The translations under genes were made by a program, and so were the position numbers. Of a stretch of DNA of 64,000 nucleotides, positions 61,480-64,000 are shown piece by piece. The stretch covers positions 1 through 64,000 of the forward strand of contig JAWLHU010000016.1 of assembly GCA_041690255.1 (NCBI GenBank), written 5' to 3'. Below the pieces are notes generated by a model, which searched no databases, was not told the origin of the DNA, and saw only the letters and a program-made list of their open reading frames with translations. Every line of letters starts with the position of its first letter. The first letter of the stretch is position 1. The DNA comes from JAWLHU01 sp041690255. GTDB lineage: Bacteria > Bacillota > Sulfobacillia > Symbiobacteriales > Symbiobacteriaceae.

Positions 61480-62337
61480 ATGAACCACAGCGGCTGGCTG
61501 ATCGAGGAGCAGACCCCTGGCTATCGGACCCAGTGGAAGGTGACACGGACGCTCCATGAGGAGCAGACGCCGTTTCAGCATCTGCAGGTGGTGGAGATGG
61601 AGGACTTCGGTCGGGCGCTGATCCTGGACGGTGCCGTGCAGACGACGGTGGGCGATGAGTACATCTATCATGAGATGATCGCCCATGTGCCGCTCCTGAC
61701 CCATCCGAACCCGGAGCGGGTGCTGGTAATCGGCGGCGGCGATGGTGGCACGGTGCGCGAGGTGCTGAAGCACCCATCGGTCAAGAAGGTGGAGATGGTC
61801 GAGATCGATCAAGGGGTGATCGACGCCTGCCGGCGCTTCTTGCCCGAGACATCCTGCTCCCTGGATCACCCGAAGCTGAACCTGGTGGTGGGCGATGGCC
61901 TTGCCTGGGTTGCCGGGCGGTCGGAGGAGTATGACGTCATCCTGGTCGATTCGTCAGATCCCACCGGGCCGGCGGAGGGTCTCTTCAACCGGGCTTTCTA
62001 CCAGAACGTGCACCGGGCGCTCAAGCCGGGCGGGCTCTTCGTGGCCCAGACGCTCTCGCCCTTTTTTCATCAGTCGTTGATCCGGGATGTCTACAAGGTG
62101 GTCTCCGCCATCTTCCCGATCACGGTGCCCTACCTGACGGTGGTTCCTACCTACCCCAGCGGCCTGCACTGTTTCATGATGGGCTCCAAGCGGCATCATC
62201 CGCTGCGGCAGGGGATGAGGGAGCCGACCTGGCCCACTCGCTGGTACACGCCGAGCGTCCATCGGGCGGCCTTTCAGCTCCCCCCGGTGGTAGCGGAACT
62301 GGTCGGGCCTGGTGCACAGCAGGTTCAACTGGCATAG
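61480..62337 (+). CDS. speE: spermidine synthase
   Basis: This 285-residue aminopropyltransferase makes spermidine from putrescine and decarboxylated SAM. GRALILDGAVQTTVGDEYIY, the nucleotide site VIGGGDGGTVREVLKH, an acidic patch VEMVEIDQGVID and the catalytic stretch ILVDSSDPTGPAEGLF are all diagnostic. The best start is the ATG at 61480 (GAGGAGG six bases upstream); the ATG at 61474 would overlap the site. Followed by a terminator shared with the convergent ric gene. Confidence 0.93.
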   Translation: MNHSGWLIEEQTPGYRTQWKVTRTLHEEQTPFQHLQVVEMEDFGRALILDGAVQTTVGDEYIYHEMIAHVPLLTHPNPERVLVIGGGDGGTVREVLKHPSVKKVEMVEIDQGVIDACRRFLPETSCSLDHPKLNLVVGDGLAWVAGRSEEYDVILVDSSDPTGPAEGLFNRAFYQNVHRALKPGGLFVAQTLSPFFHQSLIRDVYKVVSAIFPITVPYLTVVPTYPSGLHCFMMGSKRHHPLRQGMREPTWPTRWYTPSVHRAAFQLPPVVAELVGPGAQQVQLA

Positions 62338-62345
62338 ACAGTGGC

Positions 62346-62382
62346 AGAGCGCCCCCCACCAGCTCCTGGCGGGAGGCGCTCT
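62346..62382. terminator. bidirectional terminator
   Basis: AGAGCGCC and GGCGCTCT arms with an inner CCACCAG/CTGGCGGG-type stem between speE and ric. Confidence 0.75.
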
Positions 62383-62397
62383 TCGCGTTGGGTAACC

Positions 62398-63105
62398 TTA
62401 CCGGAGCTCGCCTCGGAGGCGCTCAAAGAGGATGTTATTCTCCAGGTGGACGTGGGTGAACATGTCGGACTCCAGCGCCTCGAGCTTCCGGTAGGCGATC
62501 TCGTAGGTGCGGCAGCCATCGGCCGGTACGGTGTACTCGCCTGTGACCTGGCGCATCGCCTTCAGCAGGTCGCCGGCGGCCTCGTGCTCGCTTTCCAGCT
62601 CATCCAGCGTGGCGAGGGCCTTGGCCAGGTCCTCCGGGCTGCGGGAGCGCTCGTAGGCCCGCACCAGCGGGAAGAGCCGCTCCTCCTCGTCCTGAAGGTG
62701 GGACTCCAACTCGGCCTTGAGGGTGTGGAACTGGTCGTGGAGGGTGACCAGCTCGGGGTGGCGGTCGCCGTGGACCTTGGCGATCTTCGTGACGAAGCTG
62801 CTGAGCACCGGCAGCTCCTGCCGGAGGTAGTCGTGGTGCATGCCGACGATCTGACCGATCAGGGCGCTGTAGGCGACGTGTCGCCAGTCGATCTGGCCTG
62901 CCTCGGCACGCTGGAGAGCGGTGGCGTAGGCCTGGTTCAGTTGAGCGACGAAGGGCTCTGGCTGGATCGCCTTCTGGGCCAGGGCATCGGCCAGCGGCCG
63001 GCCGCCGCCGCAGCAGAAGTCGACACCGTGGGCCTTGAAGAGGTTCGCGGCATCGGGAAAGGCGGCGACGATCTCGCCGACACGCTGATTCGCAGTGAAG
63101 ATCAT
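62398..63105 (-). CDS. ric: iron-sulfur cluster repair di-iron protein
   Basis: A 235-residue RIC/ScdA/YtfE protein repairs Fe-S clusters after nitric oxide or oxidative stress. The N-terminal DUF542 domain ends in the diagnostic GVDFCCGGGRPLADA. A hemerythrin-like four-helix domain follows with spaced iron ligands (VGMHHDYLRQELP, SHLQDEEERLFPL, ESEHEAAGDLLKAM, FTHVHLENNILFERL). Its upstream region carries a CRP/FNR-type dyad. Divergent from the radical SAM gene. Confidence 0.93.
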   Translation of the reverse strand: MIFTANQRVGEIVAAFPDAANLFKAHGVDFCCGGGRPLADALAQKAIQPEPFVAQLNQAYATALQRAEAGQIDWRHVAYSALIGQIVGMHHDYLRQELPVLSSFVTKIAKVHGDRHPELVTLHDQFHTLKAELESHLQDEEERLFPLVRAYERSRSPEDLAKALATLDELESEHEAAGDLLKAMRQVTGEYTVPADGCRTYEIAYRKLEALESDMFTHVHLENNILFERLRGELR

Positions 63106-63157
63106 TTTTGCATTCCTCCTGTCTGCCTATACCTTACCGAACCGATCGGCTTTGGAT

Positions 63158-63173
63158 GGTGATGCGGATCACA
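63158..63173 (-). promoter_or_regulatory. CRP/FNR-family binding-site candidate before ric
   Basis: On the minus strand TGTGA-TCCGCA-TCACC lies 53 bases upstream of the ric start. The spacing and half sites fit the CRP/FNR/DNR class, and the position allows activation or repression. Confidence 0.5.
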
Positions 63174-63371
63174 ACGATGGCGTGATCTGACCCGGGCCGC
63201 CTTATCGATGCCCGCATGACTGCGGCAATGTCTCAAGTCCGTTCGCCACCCGATTCAGAAAGGCTACAGGCTAGTCCCTATTCGGTACCAAAGTAGATAC
63301 CTCGGGTGGGTGCAGCCCTTCAGCCCTGCTCTGTACAATTGCAGTAACAGGGTACTTATGGAGGGATTCGC

Positions 63372-64000
63372 ATGACAGGACATCCGGGCGGGACTCCATC
63401 GGCGGCAACCGCCATGATGCACCGGCATGGCGGTCAAGTGGGCCGAGATGTTCCGCGCCTGATCTTCTGGGAGCTGACCCAGGGCTGCAACCTGGTCTGC
63501 AAGCACTGCCGTGCTGAGGCGCAGGCGTGCCGCGCAGAGGATGAACTCTCGACCGAGCAGATCTTTAAGGTGATTGACGATATCACCAGCGAGTACAAGC
63601 CCGTCATCGTGCTGACCGGCGGCGAGCCGCTCTACCGCCCGGATCTCTTTGAGATTGCGGATTATGCCAACAAGAAGGGTGCGCGTGTCGCCCTCGCCTC
63701 CAACGGTACTCTGATCACCGACGAGATCGCCCAGCGGCTCAAGTCGGTCGGGATTCAGCGGGTGGCGATCTCGATCGATGGCGCCTATGCCGAGACCCAT
63801 GACTCCTTCCGCGGTATTCCCGGCTCCTGGGAGGCAGCGCTGCGTGGCGCCGAGTCGGTCAAGCGGGCCGGCATGGAGTTCCAGTTCAACATAACCGTCG
63901 CCCAGCACAACAAGAGCGAGATCCCGGCGATCATCCGCCTGGCAGAGGATCGGGGTGCTTCGGCGGCCCACCTCTTCGTCCTGGTGCCGGTCGGCTGCGG
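63372..64000 (+). CDS. radical SAM protein, AhbD/NirJ-like (5' part)
   Basis: The gene runs off the window; the first ~209 residues are seen from the ATG at 63372 (GGAGGGATTCGC upstream). The [4Fe-4S]/SAM motif C39-x3-C43-x2-C46 (CNLVCKHC) follows the family-typical lead RLIFWELTQG, and GGEPLYRPDLFEI and ASNGTLITDE match radical SAM enzymes of the heme d1/alternative heme (NirJ, AhbD) group. The His-Gly-rich start (MTGHPGGTPS, HRHGG) is usual there. It likely decarboxylates a porphyrin side chain anaerobically. Divergent from ric. Confidence 0.85.
   Translation, partial: MTGHPGGTPSAATAMMHRHGGQVGRDVPRLIFWELTQGCNLVCKHCRAEAQACRAEDELSTEQIFKVIDDITSEYKPVIVLTGGEPLYRPDLFEIADYANKKGARVALASNGTLITDEIAQRLKSVGIQRVAISIDGAYAETHDSFRGIPGSWEAALRGAESVKRAGMEFQFNITVAQHNKSEIPAIIRLAEDRGASAAHLFVLVPVGC

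Noticed and set aside
1..64000. tRNA or rRNA genes
   Set aside because: No cloverleaf-like segment with the conserved GGTTCGA arm in a gene gap, and no rRNA stretch, was seen by eye; a tRNAscan run would settle this.

Overview
The window looks like a chromosomal segment of a high-GC, Gram-positive-type bacterium. Most real genes carry strong AGGAGG-like ribosome binding sites with frequent GTG and TTG starts. The gene set includes a BceRSAB-like peptide-sensing module, a HemQ-type coproheme decarboxylase, peptidase T and spermidine synthase. This resembles Symbiobacterium-like deep Firmicutes; that placement is inference, because no rRNA or other marker gene is present.

Layout. 1-3.8 kb: the tail of a frameshifted IS1182-type transposase, a lectin-propeller protein (955-2856, minus) and small decayed genes. 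3.8-12.6 kb: an intact metabolic block with a P-type calcium ATPase, a soluble NtrB/AtoS-like histidine kinase, then atoD-atoA-atoB-atoE for short-chain acyl/acetoacetate use. A near-consensus sigma-54 promoter lies upstream of atoD. 12.7-13.3 kb: ISL3 and IS110 remnants. 13.3-20.5 kb (minus): an exported YVTN-propeller protein and a decayed Rhs polymorphic-toxin locus. The Rhs locus has three toxin tips, each followed by a small immunity-like gene, and its head gene sits behind a clear c-di-GMP-I riboswitch with a terminator.

20.5-48.5 kb is an accessory region with many broken genes: a frameshifted McrB-like ATPase beside a 31-bp tandem repeat, an HhH-GPD-like protein, an ArdC-like protein, a truncated BrxL and an SF1 helicase with a DUF2726-like tail. 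Threaded through it are three intact paralogs plus one fragment of an unrecognised family of about 400 residues with a four-cysteine zinc-ribbon-like head. All three intact copies start behind the same ECF-sigma-like promoter (GAACC-N16-CGT). Two of them have a convergent lipoprotein gene, or its remnant, directly downstream. Two nearly identical 26-residue hydrophobic peptide genes have a hairpin that would hide their ribosome binding site, and a third related unit lies nearby. An arsenic-type operon (ArsR, a flavoprotein with a Cys-rich tail, an MFS exporter) sits at 44-47 kb.

48.6-64 kb is mostly intact housekeeping: response regulator, kinase, ABC ATPase and a short permease; an AcuI/YhdH-type reductase; GNAT and SpoU-type methyltransferase genes; a YkvA-type protein; pepT; an amidase with SLH-like repeats; moaB; hemQ; speE; ric; and the start of an AhbD/NirJ-like radical SAM gene. 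Housekeeping genes are intact, whereas accessory genes often carry single-base frameshifts. This suggests that the accessory blocks are decaying or repeatedly rearranged.
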